A program made the position numbers and the translations under genes. A stretch of DNA of 64,000 nt from Coprenecus sp949297365 (GTDB taxonomy: Bacteria; Bacteroidota; Bacteroidia; Bacteroidales; UBA932): the NCBI GenBank assembly GCA_963931055.1, contig OZ006987.1, forward strand, positions 496,001 to 560,000, given 5' to 3'. Below are positions 1 to 8,236 of the stretch, piece by piece. Under the pieces are notes generated by a model. That model had not been told where the DNA came from, ran no database searches, and was given only the letters and a program-made list of their open reading frames with translations. Each line of letters begins with the position of its first letter. Position 1 is the first letter of the stretch.

Positions 1-279
1 CACTGTCCTGCGCGCGTTGATGACTCTCATGGTGTGAGTATGCACCACCATGCCGGGGGTACATACGGTAGAGCATGAAGGAGCCAGGTTCCTGCGTCCC
101 TCTACCTCCACCACGCAGATGCGGCAGCCGCCGGGACGGTTCTCTACTCCGAGGTTGTCCAGTTTCATATAGCAGAGAGCCGGAATATCTATCCCCATCT
201 GCTTGGCAGCCTGGAAGATAGTCGTTCCCTTCTCAACCTCGATCTCTCTATTGTCTATTGTAAGTTTAATTGTATCCAT
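1..279 (-). CDS. hydA: [FeFe]-hydrogenase catalytic subunit, N-terminus (partial)
   Basis: Partial gene running off the left edge; the 93 visible residues are the N-terminal [2Fe-2S] ferredoxin-like domain found in NuoG and in HydA/HndD hydrogenase subunits. Visible cysteines are C36, C52, C55 and C69, in the arrangement ALC...GGCRIC...PSC. In the family this domain passes electrons to [4Fe-4S] clusters and then to the H-cluster, where protons are reduced to H2 in the cytoplasm. It is the last gene of the leftward operon, 11 bp after the HydB-like gene, which supports a HydA role rather than NuoG. The catalytic H-cluster domain lies outside the window, so the assignment rests on the first domain and context. 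Confidence 0.85.
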   Translation of the reverse strand, partial: MDTIKLTIDNREIEVEKGTTIFQAAKQMGIDIPALCYMKLDNLGVENRPGGCRICVVEVEGRRNLAPSCSTVCTPGMVVHTHTMRVINARRTV

Positions 280-290
280 CTCAGTTACGA

Positions 291-2081
291 TTATTGAACG
301 ATTACCGCATTGAATTTACATTTGTCGAAGCATGCGCCGCAGCGGATACACTTCTCCGTGTCGATGACATGCGCCTGCTTGACCTCACCCTTGATCGCTC
401 CGGCGGGACATGCCCTCGCACAGGCGGTACAGCCCTTGCAGCGGTCAGGATCGATAGCGTACACTCTCAGGGCACGGCACTTATGGGCCGGACATCTCTT
501 GTCCACGATGTGGGCCACATATTCGTCGTAGAAGTTGTCGAGAGTGGATAGCACGGGATTGGGCGAGGTCTGTCCGAGACCGCAGAGAGCGGTGTCCTTG
601 ATGACCTTGCTGAGGTTCTTGAGGTAATCCAGATCCTCCATCGTACCCTTGCCTTTGGTAATCTTGTCGAGAATCTCCTCCAGACGCTTGTTACCGATAC
701 GGCAGGGAGCGCACTTTCCGCAGGACTCATCGACGGTGAACTGAAGATAGAACTTGGCTACGGAGACCATGCAGTCATCCTCGTCCATGACGATCATACC
801 TCCCGAGCCCATCATCGAGCCGGCGGCGGTAAGATTGTCGTAATCTATAGGTGTGTCGAGATGTTTCTTGGTCAGACAGCCGCCCGAGGGGCCTCCTGTC
901 TGGACGGCCTTGAACTCCTTGCCGCCCTTGATGCCGCCTCCGATGTCGTAGATAACCTCACGCAGGGTCGTACCCATAGGCACCTCGATAAGACCCACGT
1001 TGTTGATCTTGCCGGCCAGGGCAAATACCTTGGTACCCTTGGACTTCTCGGTACCGATGGACGCAAACCACTCGGGCCCCTTGAGGAAGATCACGGGGAT
1101 GTTGGCGAAGGTCTCGACGTTGTTGACATTGGTAGGCTTGCCGAGATAACCGCTCTCCGCCGGGAAAGGAGGCTTCACTGTAGGCTCGCCTCTCTTGCCC
1201 TCCATGGAGTGAATCAGGGCTGTCTCCTCACCGCAGACGAACGCACCGGCTCCGTAGCGTATCTCGATGTCGAAATCGAATCCCGAGCCGAGGATGTCGT
1301 CTCCGAGCAGACCGTAGTCGCGGGCCTGCCTCATGGCTATCTGGAGACGCTTCACCGCCAGAGGGTACTCGGCGCGGATATACACCAGACCCTTGGATGC
1401 ACCGATACAGTAACCGCAGATGGCCATGGCCTCTATCACCGAGTTGGGGTCACTCTCCAGGATGGAGCGGTCCATGAATGCTCCGGGGTCACCCTCGTCG
1501 GCATTGCAGACCACGTATTTCTCCGGGCCGGGACTCTTGGAGGCGATCTCCCACTTCAGACCGGTGGGGAATCCTCCGCCGCCGCGTCCTCTCAGACCGG
1601 ACTTCTTGACTGTCTCTATGGCCTCCTGGGGAGTACCCTGAAGCACCTTTGCCAGAGCCTCGTATCCGTCACGGGCTATGTATTCGTCTATGTTCTCGGG
1701 ATTGATGAATCCGCAGTTACGCAAAGCGATACGGAGCTGCTTCTGATAGAAGCCCATATGCTTCGAGTCGCTGATATGCTTTTTGGTGTCGGGATCCTCG
1801 TAGAGCAGGCGGGTCACCTTACGGCCCTTTACCACATGCTCCTTGACGATCTCCTCGGCATCCTCAGGCTTCACATTGGTGTAGAATGTATTGTCAGGTA
1901 TGACCTTGACGATGGGACCCTGCTCGCAGAAACCGAAACAGCCGGTCACCACCACCTGGACATCGTTGTCCATACCGGCGGCGGCTATCTCCTCTCTCAG
2001 TCTCTCCACGATCCTCACGCTCTCGGACGCACGGCAGCCCGTACCTCCGCAGCACAGTAAACTCATCTTGTAGTTCGGCAT
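291..2081 (-). CDS. hydB: NAD(P)H-oxidising flavoprotein subunit of bifurcating hydrogenase (HydB/HndC, NuoF-like)
   Basis: 596 residues. Domains in order: a thioredoxin-like [2Fe-2S] domain (residues 1-95, C10/C11, C16, C48, C52); a NuoF core with the glycine-rich FMN loop GRGGGGFPTGLKWE (165-178) and the GAGAFVCGEETAL nucleotide region (278-290); the N3-type [4Fe-4S] site C454, C457, C460, C500; and a C-terminal 2x[4Fe-4S] ferredoxin (C548/C551/C554/C558 and C578/C581/C584/C588). This is the full HydB architecture, longer than plain NuoF. In the family it takes up NAD(P)H and feeds electrons to HydA, bifurcating with ferredoxin. It sits between the HndB-like gene (6 bp gap) and HydA. All cluster ligands look intact. 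Confidence 0.93.
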   Translation of the reverse strand: MPNYKMSLLCCGGTGCRASESVRIVERLREEIAAAGMDNDVQVVVTGCFGFCEQGPIVKVIPDNTFYTNVKPEDAEEIVKEHVVKGRKVTRLLYEDPDTKKHISDSKHMGFYQKQLRIALRNCGFINPENIDEYIARDGYEALAKVLQGTPQEAIETVKKSGLRGRGGGGFPTGLKWEIASKSPGPEKYVVCNADEGDPGAFMDRSILESDPNSVIEAMAICGYCIGASKGLVYIRAEYPLAVKRLQIAMRQARDYGLLGDDILGSGFDFDIEIRYGAGAFVCGEETALIHSMEGKRGEPTVKPPFPAESGYLGKPTNVNNVETFANIPVIFLKGPEWFASIGTEKSKGTKVFALAGKINNVGLIEVPMGTTLREVIYDIGGGIKGGKEFKAVQTGGPSGGCLTKKHLDTPIDYDNLTAAGSMMGSGGMIVMDEDDCMVSVAKFYLQFTVDESCGKCAPCRIGNKRLEEILDKITKGKGTMEDLDYLKNLSKVIKDTALCGLGQTSPNPVLSTLDNFYDEYVAHIVDKRCPAHKCRALRVYAIDPDRCKGCTACARACPAGAIKGEVKQAHVIDTEKCIRCGACFDKCKFNAVIVQ

Positions 2082-2087
2082 GGCAGA

Positions 2088-2489
2088 CTAGATTTTTTCC
2101 TGGATTGTTTGATAATTGACCGGAAGGATACCGTCGACAAGCTCGCCGTGAAGCACATACTTGTCAATGATCTCCATGGCCTTGTCGGCATTGACATGGC
2201 CGAATACGACCGGATCCTCTCCGGGACGCTTTACCTCGATAGTCGGCTCGGCATAGCAGTAACCCATGCATCCGCCCTGTGTTACGATTACGGGTAGTTT
2301 TTCTCTCTCAACCCGCTCTATGATGGAATTCATCACGGCACGCGCTCCTGCGGCGATACCGCATGTGGCCATGGCTACGCGGATCTGGACCAGTTTGTCG
2401 GGATTGTTGCTCTTCTCCCGGATGTCCATCTCGCTCTCGAGTCTGGCCTTCATTTGACGAAGTTCGTCAAGAGACTTAATCTTACTCAT
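2088..2489 (-). CDS. HndB-like thioredoxin-fold [2Fe-2S] ferredoxin
   Basis: 133 residues. An N-terminal helical stretch of about 35 residues is followed by a thioredoxin-like ferredoxin domain with the motifs ATCGIAAGA and GGCMGYCYAEP, the pattern of the HndB family in NADP-reducing hydrogenase operons. In those operons it is an accessory electron-transfer subunit; its exact role is not settled. It lies directly upstream of HydB. No classical NuoE/HydC subunit was found in the operon, so this protein and the N-terminal domain of HydB may carry that function (inference). Confidence 0.8.
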   Translation of the reverse strand: MSKIKSLDELRQMKARLESEMDIREKSNNPDKLVQIRVAMATCGIAAGARAVMNSIIERVEREKLPVIVTQGGCMGYCYAEPTIEVKRPGEDPVVFGHVNADKAMEIIDKYVLHGELVDGILPVNYQTIQEKI

Positions 2490-2544
2490 AAGGTTCGGTT
2501 AATATTATAATGTAGTGTTGATTATGCAAATTTTATGAAAATAT

Positions 2545-3090
2545 TTAACAATTCCTAATCTCCCGCATATTATCTTTAATCATTTCTTCCAAATTTCTAA
2601 TAATTGTTAAATCTTTCAAAGCATCGTCGCCGAGGATTTCCCTGACATCCACCGTGTCGAAGAGATACTCCTCTCCGTTGTAGCGGTACGTGAAAAGAAA
2701 ATCCAGAGCCGGGTTGGAGGAGACCAGCAGCATCAGGGCGTTGGCCACATCCCCGAGAGGAGGCCGGTCTATGTTGGAATATCCGAATACGGCCGTCACC
2801 TCCGTGCCCTTTCCCGGCTCCGACTCTATCCGCACGTCTCCCCCGCTCTGCCTGGCGGAGTCCATCAGCAGAGGTATGCCCATGCCGACTTTCCGGGTAG
2901 TGCGGGAAGTGAAGAAGGGATCGGACAGACGGCTGACCTGCTCCGGAGTCATCCCCTTGCCGTTGTCGCCGATCACGATGGTCAGCAGGTCGGCCCCGGG
3001 AGCCTCGTCCACGGTCAGTGTCACCCGGGTCGCCCCGGCGCTTATCGAATTCTGGACTATGTCCAGTATGTGCATTGACAGGTCGTTCAT
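2545..3090 (-). CDS. Histidine-kinase-like ATPase (HATPase_c) in hydrogenase operon
   Basis: 181 residues. A GHKL/HATPase_c fold is visible: N box near the start (HILDIVQNSISAGA), G1 box GDNGKGM, PFFTSRTTRKVGMGIPL as the F/G2 region and a GKGTEVT G3-like end. No histidine phosphoacceptor, sensor or membrane segment is present, so it is a stand-alone ATP-binding regulator rather than a full sensor kinase. The C-terminal 70 residues resemble no domain I can name. Such stand-alone ATPases recur next to PHP and DRTGG genes in [FeFe]-hydrogenase operons of anaerobes; their biochemical role is unknown to me. Confidence 0.8.
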   Translation of the reverse strand: MNDLSMHILDIVQNSISAGATRVTLTVDEAPGADLLTIVIGDNGKGMTPEQVSRLSDPFFTSRTTRKVGMGIPLLMDSARQSGGDVRIESEPGKGTEVTAVFGYSNIDRPPLGDVANALMLLVSSNPALDFLFTYRYNGEEYLFDTVDVREILGDDALKDLTIIRNLEEMIKDNMREIRNC

Positions 3091-3102
3091 ACAGGTGTCG
3101 GT

Positions 3103-3849
3103 TTATTGAAGTGAGACGCTCCGGCCGTCCTCCCCATGAAGAGCCTTGCGGATCTCAGCGAAGGAACGGCAGGGCATATTGAAATATGTGACGGCACGGC
3201 AGTAGTCTTCGGGGTAATGGGCATCCGACGAGCGGATAAATGACGGACTGAGCTTCCGCAGGTAGCGGTTGCGCTCCAGCAGCTGCTCCAGGTCGCAGCG
3301 GACGGAAATCTCCAGGGCATCGTACTGCAGGTCCGGAGGGATGAAGCCCAGCTGCGAGATAACCGAGTTCTGCTGCTTGTCAATATGGGCCGGGATAAAC
3401 AATCCCCCTATGGACGAGACAAATGCCGCCACCTCGTCTATGCCTTTGTCCAGAGCCGATATCAGAAGATACGGAGCTTCGTAGATTACTTCCTCGTCAG
3501 CATTGACAGCCAGCTGATACCCGAACATCTCCTCGTCGTTCGGAACCTGAGGCAGATTGTCGTCCAGGAACCGCTGCAGGGCGTCCAGGCTCTCCTCCGA
3601 ATCGGCGAATGCCAGACAGTGCGCCTCCTCCCTGGTGGTTATCTCCGCACCGCAGAGGATATACGGCTCACCGTCTCCGACCATTCGGCGTATCTCCCTG
3701 GCCTGGACCGTAGTATTATGGTCGGTGATACCTATTATATCATAGCCTTTTCTCAGGGCCGTCTCCACTATAAACGAGGGCACCATCCCGATATCCCCGC
3801 AGGGAGACAGGAAGGTATGCGTGTGAAGATCAGCCCTGAACCGGTTCAT
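3103..3849 (-). CDS. PHP-domain metal-dependent phosphoesterase
   Basis: 248 residues with PHP motifs: ADLHTHTFLSPCG at residues 7-19, GITDHN, the internal IPAHID and C-terminal SSDAH. These histidines and aspartates form the trinuclear metal site of the family, related to histidinol phosphatase and the polymerase PHP domain. Substrate unknown. It is 4 bp from the DRTGG gene upstream and 12 bp from the HATPase gene downstream, so it is translationally linked in the hydrogenase operon. In related operons a NuoE-like gene often follows the PHP gene; here it does not. Confidence 0.88.
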   Translation of the reverse strand: MNRFRADLHTHTFLSPCGDIGMVPSFIVETALRKGYDIIGITDHNTTVQAREIRRMVGDGEPYILCGAEITTREEAHCLAFADSEESLDALQRFLDDNLPQVPNDEEMFGYQLAVNADEEVIYEAPYLLISALDKGIDEVAAFVSSIGGLFIPAHIDKQQNSVISQLGFIPPDLQYDALEISVRCDLEQLLERNRYLRKLSPSFIRSSDAHYPEDYCRAVTYFNMPCRSFAEIRKALHGEDGRSVSLQ

Positions 3850-3853
3850 CGGC

Positions 3854-4189
3854 TCAGGGGTTGAGAAGGTTGTATATCCTGCCGGCCAGTTCGAAAGTCT
3901 GCTCGCCGGAGCCTAGAATCGGGATGCCTTCCTCGTCGGACACCTCCTTCGCATCGTCCTCGGGCTCAAATCCCTTGACGATAATCACCGCCGCCAGTTC
4001 CTTGAGAGTGGCGATGGCCATCACGTTCTTGTGAGTCTGGAGAGTCACCCATACGGAGCCGTCCTTGGCGAAGCCCATCACGTCCGACAGCAGATCGGAC
4101 ACATATCCCCCGGACACCTCCCTGTCCAGGCCTTCCGCCCCGGAAAACACCTTGAGATTCAATTTTTCAGCTATTTCTCTTACTGTCAT
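3854..4189 (-). CDS. DRTGG-domain protein
   Basis: 111 residues, a single small alpha/beta domain of the DRTGG type (named for a motif in the middle of phosphotransacetylase and CBS-domain proteins). The conserved segment is GGYVSDLLSDVMGFAKDGSVWVT. A second DRTGG gene lies at 5980-6324, upstream in the same operon. The domain is thought to bind a ligand or partner; no catalytic residues are visible. Function in hydrogenase regulation is inferred from conserved neighbourhood only. Confidence 0.78.
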   Translation of the reverse strand: MTVREIAEKLNLKVFSGAEGLDREVSGGYVSDLLSDVMGFAKDGSVWVTLQTHKNVMAIATLKELAAVIIVKGFEPEDDAKEVSDEEGIPILGSGEQTFELAGRIYNLLNP

Positions 4190-4201
4190 GATTGTATACT
4201 G

Positions 4202-5557
4202 TTAATTATCTTTTTCCTTATTGACAAACCTGTCTTTTCCCCACACTTTCTCCATCAGGTCTATGGCCTCACCCACCAGCAGCGAGCCCTCCTTCTCGAA
4301 GCGGGCCTGCATGAAGATGCAGTTGTTGAGCGATGCGTCGTCCCGCACGATGTCAGCTGCCAGAGCCTCGCAGCTGGGGGCCCCGCAGGCCCCGCAGTCT
4401 ATGTCCGGCAGTATCTTTCTCAGCATCCGGGCCGCCTCCATCTTCTTGATGGCCACATTGATGTCCTTATCGTACTTGACCATGGAGCGGGGCTCAACCG
4501 CATCCATCTTAATAGAAGCGGAACAATACTGCTTGTACTGTCCGGTAAGCGGGTGCGTGTCTTTTGCCGCCGCAGCCTCCGCCCTGAGATTGTCGGCCAC
4601 CAGGAAGCGGTTGCCCTGCACCAGTATGCCGCCCGCACAAGACTCATCGCAGCCACGGAGTTCCAGATAGTCTATCGGCTCCTCTATCTCCTCATCCTCC
4701 AGCTTCTCCAGAAAATCCATCACATTGGTCATCCCGTCTATCGCCAGAGCGCGGCCCTCTACCTGCGATGCCTCGCCTCCGGTCAGCGGCCAGCGCAGTC
4801 CCCTGGACGAGATGGCATCATTGACCGCCTCCGTACCTTTGCCCCGCTCGGGATATTTCTTATTCTTGAAGGCATGCAGTACCCGGTTGTAGACATAATC
4901 CATATTGATCACACCGTTGATGGGCGACTCGTATCCACCCACGGGAGACTTCACAGCAGCTATCTTGGCGATGCACGGAGTCAGATAGAACACCCCCAGT
5001 TCCGACGGGTCTCCACCGCTGTTCTGCCATTTCTTGACATAATACTGGGCCGTCACCTCTATCGGCGGCAGAAGCAGCATGATGTGGTCGATAAGCGACG
5101 GGAAACGTACCTGTATAAGCCGGATGACTGCCGGACAGAACGATGATATCACCGGTTTGGCCGGAGCTTTACGGACATAGGAGTTGATCTCCTCAACCAG
5201 CGTGTCGGCACTCTGCTCCACGGTGCATATCTCCGAGAAACCCATATCGCCCAGGATATCGTTGATGACCCCGGGCGGGACTTTCTTCTCGAACTGGGCG
5301 TAAAATACGGCCGGGACTAGCAGCACCCGGTATTTATAGGAGAGGATATCGTCCAGGTCGTCATCCACTACCCTGATCGCCCTGCTGGGGCAGACCCTGA
5401 AACACCTGCCGCAGTCGATACACCATTCGGCGTACAGGAGCGCCTTGCCGCCGGAGACTCTCAGCGCCTCGGTCGGACACACCTTTATACAATGCGAGCA
5501 GCCGATACAGAAATCATCCTGTATCTCCAGGGCCTTATGAAAAGTATCGTGTTCCAT
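4202..5557 (-). CDS. Hydrogenase-like iron-sulfur protein with divergent H-cluster site
   Basis: 451 residues. The N-terminal 2x[4Fe-4S] ferredoxin has CIGCSHCIKVCP (17-28) and CIDCGRCFRVCP (46-57). The middle matches the iron-only hydrogenase large-subunit domain: C141 in SSFCPAV, C195 in TPCIAKIAA, and C303/C307 in RGCDESCAGG, the positions of the four H-cluster ligands. The proton-relay cysteine that precedes C141 in TSCCPG of true HydA is Phe140 here. A C-terminal CGACGAPSC motif with C413 can hold a further [4Fe-4S] cluster. It fits the HydS/HfsB-like sensory or accessory hydrogenases that precede bifurcating hydrogenase genes. A redox or H2 sensor acting with the adjacent ATPases is likely but inferred. 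Confidence 0.85.
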   Translation of the reverse strand: MEHDTFHKALEIQDDFCIGCSHCIKVCPTEALRVSGGKALLYAEWCIDCGRCFRVCPSRAIRVVDDDLDDILSYKYRVLLVPAVFYAQFEKKVPPGVINDILGDMGFSEICTVEQSADTLVEEINSYVRKAPAKPVISSFCPAVIRLIQVRFPSLIDHIMLLLPPIEVTAQYYVKKWQNSGGDPSELGVFYLTPCIAKIAAVKSPVGGYESPINGVINMDYVYNRVLHAFKNKKYPERGKGTEAVNDAISSRGLRWPLTGGEASQVEGRALAIDGMTNVMDFLEKLEDEEIEEPIDYLELRGCDESCAGGILVQGNRFLVADNLRAEAAAAKDTHPLTGQYKQYCSASIKMDAVEPRSMVKYDKDINVAIKKMEAARMLRKILPDIDCGACGAPSCEALAADIVRDDASLNNCIFMQARFEKEGSLLVGEAIDLMEKVWGKDRFVNKEKDN

Positions 5558-5567
5558 ATCCTGGATG

Positions 5568-5978
5568 TTAAAACTTTATGTAAATATAGAGCGTCGTGCC
5601 CTTCCCGACTTCCGTCTCTATCCTCAGGCTGTCCGCATTCTCCTTTATATTCGGCAGTCCCATGCCGGCCCCGAACCCCATCTCACGAACTTCTTTCGAA
5701 GCCGTCGAGAATCCTTTCTGCATAGCCTTCTCCACATCAGGTATACCCGGCCCTGTATCGGCCAGAACCACATTGATGCCGTCCGGCTCTATGTCCGCCG
5801 TTATCCTGCCGCCGTTGGCATGGGCCACTATATTGACCTCGGCCTCGTAGACGGCTATCACCACCCGTTTTACCACGGCCGGAGAGACACCCAGCTGCTT
5901 GAGCGCCTTCTTTATCGATGATGAGGCAAAGCCGGCCCGGGTAAAGTCCCCGGCAGCCACGTCGTATTCAAGTCTCAT
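5568..5978 (-). CDS. Anti-sigma-factor-kinase-like ATPase (RsbW family)
   Basis: 136 residues. GHKL fold of the RsbW/SpoIIAB serine-kinase type: N box EAEVNIVAHA, G1 box DTGPGIPD, G2 box GFGAGMGLPNIK and final GKGTTLYIYI. Compact with no extra domain. It lies 10 bp upstream of the hydrogenase-like gene and 1 bp after the first DRTGG gene. In comparable operons a serine kinase of this type sits beside a hydrogenase-like sensor, so a phospho-regulatory relay is plausible; no cognate sigma factor or phosphatase is visible here. Confidence 0.83.
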   Translation of the reverse strand: MRLEYDVAAGDFTRAGFASSSIKKALKQLGVSPAVVKRVVIAVYEAEVNIVAHANGGRITADIEPDGINVVLADTGPGIPDVEKAMQKGFSTASKEVREMGFGAGMGLPNIKENADSLRIETEVGKGTTLYIYIKF

Positions 5979-5979
5979 A

Positions 5980-6324
5980 TCAATAAACGGGTTTCAGGCC
6001 GGCACTGTACAGTATGCCGGAGGTTTTGAACATCGAATAATCCGTGCGGATCACCACCATGCCGTTCTCGTCGGCCAGATCTATCATCTCGTCCGTCACG
6101 GCCTTGCCGCGAACGAAGATGATGTACCTCACGTCGGACATCTCCGCCGTACGGATGGACTGGACATTGGCCAGCCCAGTAACCAGCAGGAAATTATCTA
6201 TCTTTATGGTAAGTACGTCGCTCATGAGGTCGGACGCGAATGCGTATTCCACAACCTCAGACATACGGTCTTCACCGCACATCACCTCGCCTTGAACAGC
6301 GTCTACTATTTCACCTATAGTCAT
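5980..6324 (-). CDS. DRTGG-domain protein, first gene of the hydrogenase operon
   Basis: 114 residues, paralogous in fold to the DRTGG gene at 3854-4189 (compare FASDLMSDVLTIKIDNFLLVTG with the SDLLSDVMGF segment there). It starts the leftward operon; 97 bp separate it from the end of tcdA. No clear TAnnTTTG box could be fixed upstream. The presence of two DRTGG proteins flanking the hydrogenase-like gene suggests that they act as a pair, but this is inference. Confidence 0.78.
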   Translation of the reverse strand: MTIGEIVDAVQGEVMCGEDRMSEVVEYAFASDLMSDVLTIKIDNFLLVTGLANVQSIRTAEMSDVRYIIFVRGKAVTDEMIDLADENGMVVIRTDYSMFKTSGILYSAGLKPVY

Positions 6325-6421
6325 AGTTGTCTCATTTGTTAAATCATGGTCAATAAAAACTCCGGCAAGTTACAAAATTTTCCCCAAACAACCGCATCCC
6401 GCCCCTACTGACAGAAAGTTT

Positions 6422-7246
6422 TTATTTGCCGCAGAGGTGACGGACGGCAGCCTGGGCACAGATACAGCCGAAGACAGCGGGCAGATAAGAGACTGTGCCT
6501 ACCTGAGACTTCTTGTTGCGCTCGCCCTCCGTGGGGACTATGGCCTCACGCTCCGGCAGTTCCTCGGAGAACACGGCCTGGAAGCCCTTGCTGATGCCGA
6601 TCTTGCGCAGACGCTTGCGCAGGATGAATGCCAGCGGACAGTTGTACGACTTGGAGATGTCCGCCAGACGGACTTTCGTGGCGTCCAGCTTCGCTCCCGA
6701 GCCCATAGAGGACACCAGGGGGATGCCGTTGTGGACGCAGTGGGCGATAAGGGCTATCTTGGGCGAAAGCGTATCTATGGCATCTATAACGAAATCCGGC
6801 CTGACGACTGTACAGGCAGATGCCATCTCCTTCAGGGCACTGTCCAGCACAGCAGATATATTGTCTTCGGTAAGGTACTCGGGAACTTTCACGATATGCA
6901 GCTCCGGATTGATGTCCAGCAGACGGCCGGCCATGACATCTACTTTCAACTGCCCTTCAGTAGAGTCCAGTGCCAGCAGCTGCCTGTTCTTATTGCTCTC
7001 ACTGACCCGGTCCGAGTCGATGATGATCATCCGCCCGACTCCGGCACGGGCCGTCATCTCTGCGGCGTATGCTCCCACTCCGCCCAGGCCTGCCACCACC
7101 ACTGTAGACGAGCGGAGTCTGCCCAAAGCCTCATCTCCCAACAGCAGGGCTGTCCTCTCCTGCCACAAAGGGCGGTACTGCTCCTGCCGGGCATCCGCCA
7201 CTTCCGCTGCGTTACGACCGTCCTTGATATCCATGTCCAATTCCAT
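6422..7246 (-). CDS. tcdA: tRNA threonylcarbamoyladenosine dehydratase
   Basis: 274 residues of the ThiF/MoeB/E1 superfamily. The nucleotide-binding loop VAGLGGVGAYAAEM (about 50-63), the SDRVSESNKNRQLLAL segment and the SSMGSGAKLDATKV region are characteristic of TcdA/CsdL, which uses ATP to cyclise t6A37 of tRNA to ct6A. The alternatives MoeB or ThiF are less likely because the C-terminal zinc cysteines are absent and no sulfur-carrier gene is near. Followed after 25 bp by mazG in the upstream direction. Confidence 0.9.
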   Translation of the reverse strand: MELDMDIKDGRNAAEVADARQEQYRPLWQERTALLLGDEALGRLRSSTVVVAGLGGVGAYAAEMTARAGVGRMIIIDSDRVSESNKNRQLLALDSTEGQLKVDVMAGRLLDINPELHIVKVPEYLTEDNISAVLDSALKEMASACTVVRPDFVIDAIDTLSPKIALIAHCVHNGIPLVSSMGSGAKLDATKVRLADISKSYNCPLAFILRKRLRKIGISKGFQAVFSEELPEREAIVPTEGERNKKSQVGTVSYLPAVFGCICAQAAVRHLCGK

Positions 7247-7271
7247 TGCCGGCTGCCTCCTGTCTTATCTA

Positions 7272-8111
7272 TTACTTTTCCAGGGACTCACCATCCCGCT
7301 CCAGAGCCTTGGCCTCGTCCCAGATGGCATCCATCTCGGCCAGAGTCATATCCTTGAGCGAACGGCCCTGACGTATGGTGTGCTCCTCCAGATAGGTAAA
7401 GCGGCGGCGGAACTTGGCGCAGGTCATCTCCAGTGCCGTATCAGGATTCAGGTCATACAGACGGGCGGCATTGACGACAGAGAACAGAAAGTCTCCGAGC
7501 TCGCCCTCGGCCCTCTTGACCGACCCGGGATCAGCCTTGTCCATCCGGTCCAGCTCCGTGCGGAACTCCCCGAGTTCCTCGGCCACCTTGTCCCAGACCT
7601 GAGAGCGCTCCTCCCAGTCGAATCCCACGGCCCTGGCCTTGTCCTGCATCCGGTAGGCCTTCAGGAGCGGCGGCAGCGACACCGGCACTCCCGAGAGCAC
7701 CCGCTTGTTGCCGTCCTTCTCCTTGGTCTTGAGCTCCTCCCAGTTCTGCACCACCTGGTCCGCCCCGTCCACATGGACCTCTCCGAAGACGTGGGGATGA
7801 CGGTAGATCAACTTGTCGCACAGGCGGTTGATTACATCCACGATATCAAATTCGCCCTTTTCCGAGCCTATCTTAGCATAGAATACTATGTGCAGAAGCA
7901 CGTCCCCCAGCTCTTTGGAGACTTCTTTGTCGTCTCCGCGCAGGATGGCGTCGCTCAACTCATAGGTTTCCTCTATCGTCTGGGGGCGCAGGGACTCAGT
8001 GGTCTGCTTATGATCCCAGGGACATTTCTCCCTGAGCTCGTCCATAATATCCAGAAGGCGGCCGAAAGCCTCCAGCTTGGCCTGCCTGGAACTCATCTCG
8101 TTACTGCTCAT
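7272..8111 (-). CDS. mazG: Nucleoside triphosphate pyrophosphohydrolase
   Basis: 279 residues, the two-domain MazG architecture. The first domain carries EETYELSDAI and ELGDVLLHIVFYAKI, with acidic residues for Mg2+; the second has EELGEF and ELGDFLFSVVNAARLY. The family hydrolyses NTPs to NMP and PPi and limits aberrant nucleotides. The first ATG is used (MSSNEMSSRQ); a second ATG five codons in is possible. A possible leftward -7 box TATCTTTA (one mismatch) lies at 8132-8139, divergent from the WYL regulator gene. Confidence 0.92.
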   Translation of the reverse strand: MSSNEMSSRQAKLEAFGRLLDIMDELREKCPWDHKQTTESLRPQTIEETYELSDAILRGDDKEVSKELGDVLLHIVFYAKIGSEKGEFDIVDVINRLCDKLIYRHPHVFGEVHVDGADQVVQNWEELKTKEKDGNKRVLSGVPVSLPPLLKAYRMQDKARAVGFDWEERSQVWDKVAEELGEFRTELDRMDKADPGSVKRAEGELGDFLFSVVNAARLYDLNPDTALEMTCAKFRRRFTYLEEHTIRQGRSLKDMTLAEMDAIWDEAKALERDGESLEK

Positions 8112-8178
8112 CTTTCTTGAAGTTTGAGCCGTAAAGATAGGGATTTTAAAGAAAATATCTCCCTCTGCTGAATATTTT

Positions 8179-8207
8179 AAACATATGCTATATTATGGCA
8201 TATGTTT
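8179..8207. promoter_or_regulatory. Perfect inverted repeat, probable operator of the WYL regulator
   Basis: Two perfect 10-base arms, AAACATATGC at 8179-8188 and GCATATGTTT at 8198-8207, with a 9-base spacer. The repeat ends 4 bases before the -7 box at 8212-8219 and so covers the -33 region. The geometry fits a dimeric repressor site for autoregulation by the WYL protein encoded directly downstream (inference). Confidence 0.65.
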
Positions 8208-8211
8208 TTGT

Positions 8212-8219
8212 TATTTTTG
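8212..8219 (+). promoter_or_regulatory. -7 promoter box of the WYL regulator gene
   Basis: TATTTTTG, an exact match to the Bacteroidota -7 consensus TAnnTTTG. Transcription would begin a few bases downstream, which excludes the in-frame ATG at 8195 and supports the start at 8237. Confidence 0.6.
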
Positions 8220-8236
8220 TAAAAAATTCAAAAGCC

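Noticed and set aside
861..2060. Plus-strand open frame of 399 codons over the HydB-like gene
   Set aside because: Antisense shadow; the minus frame has all cluster and FMN motifs.
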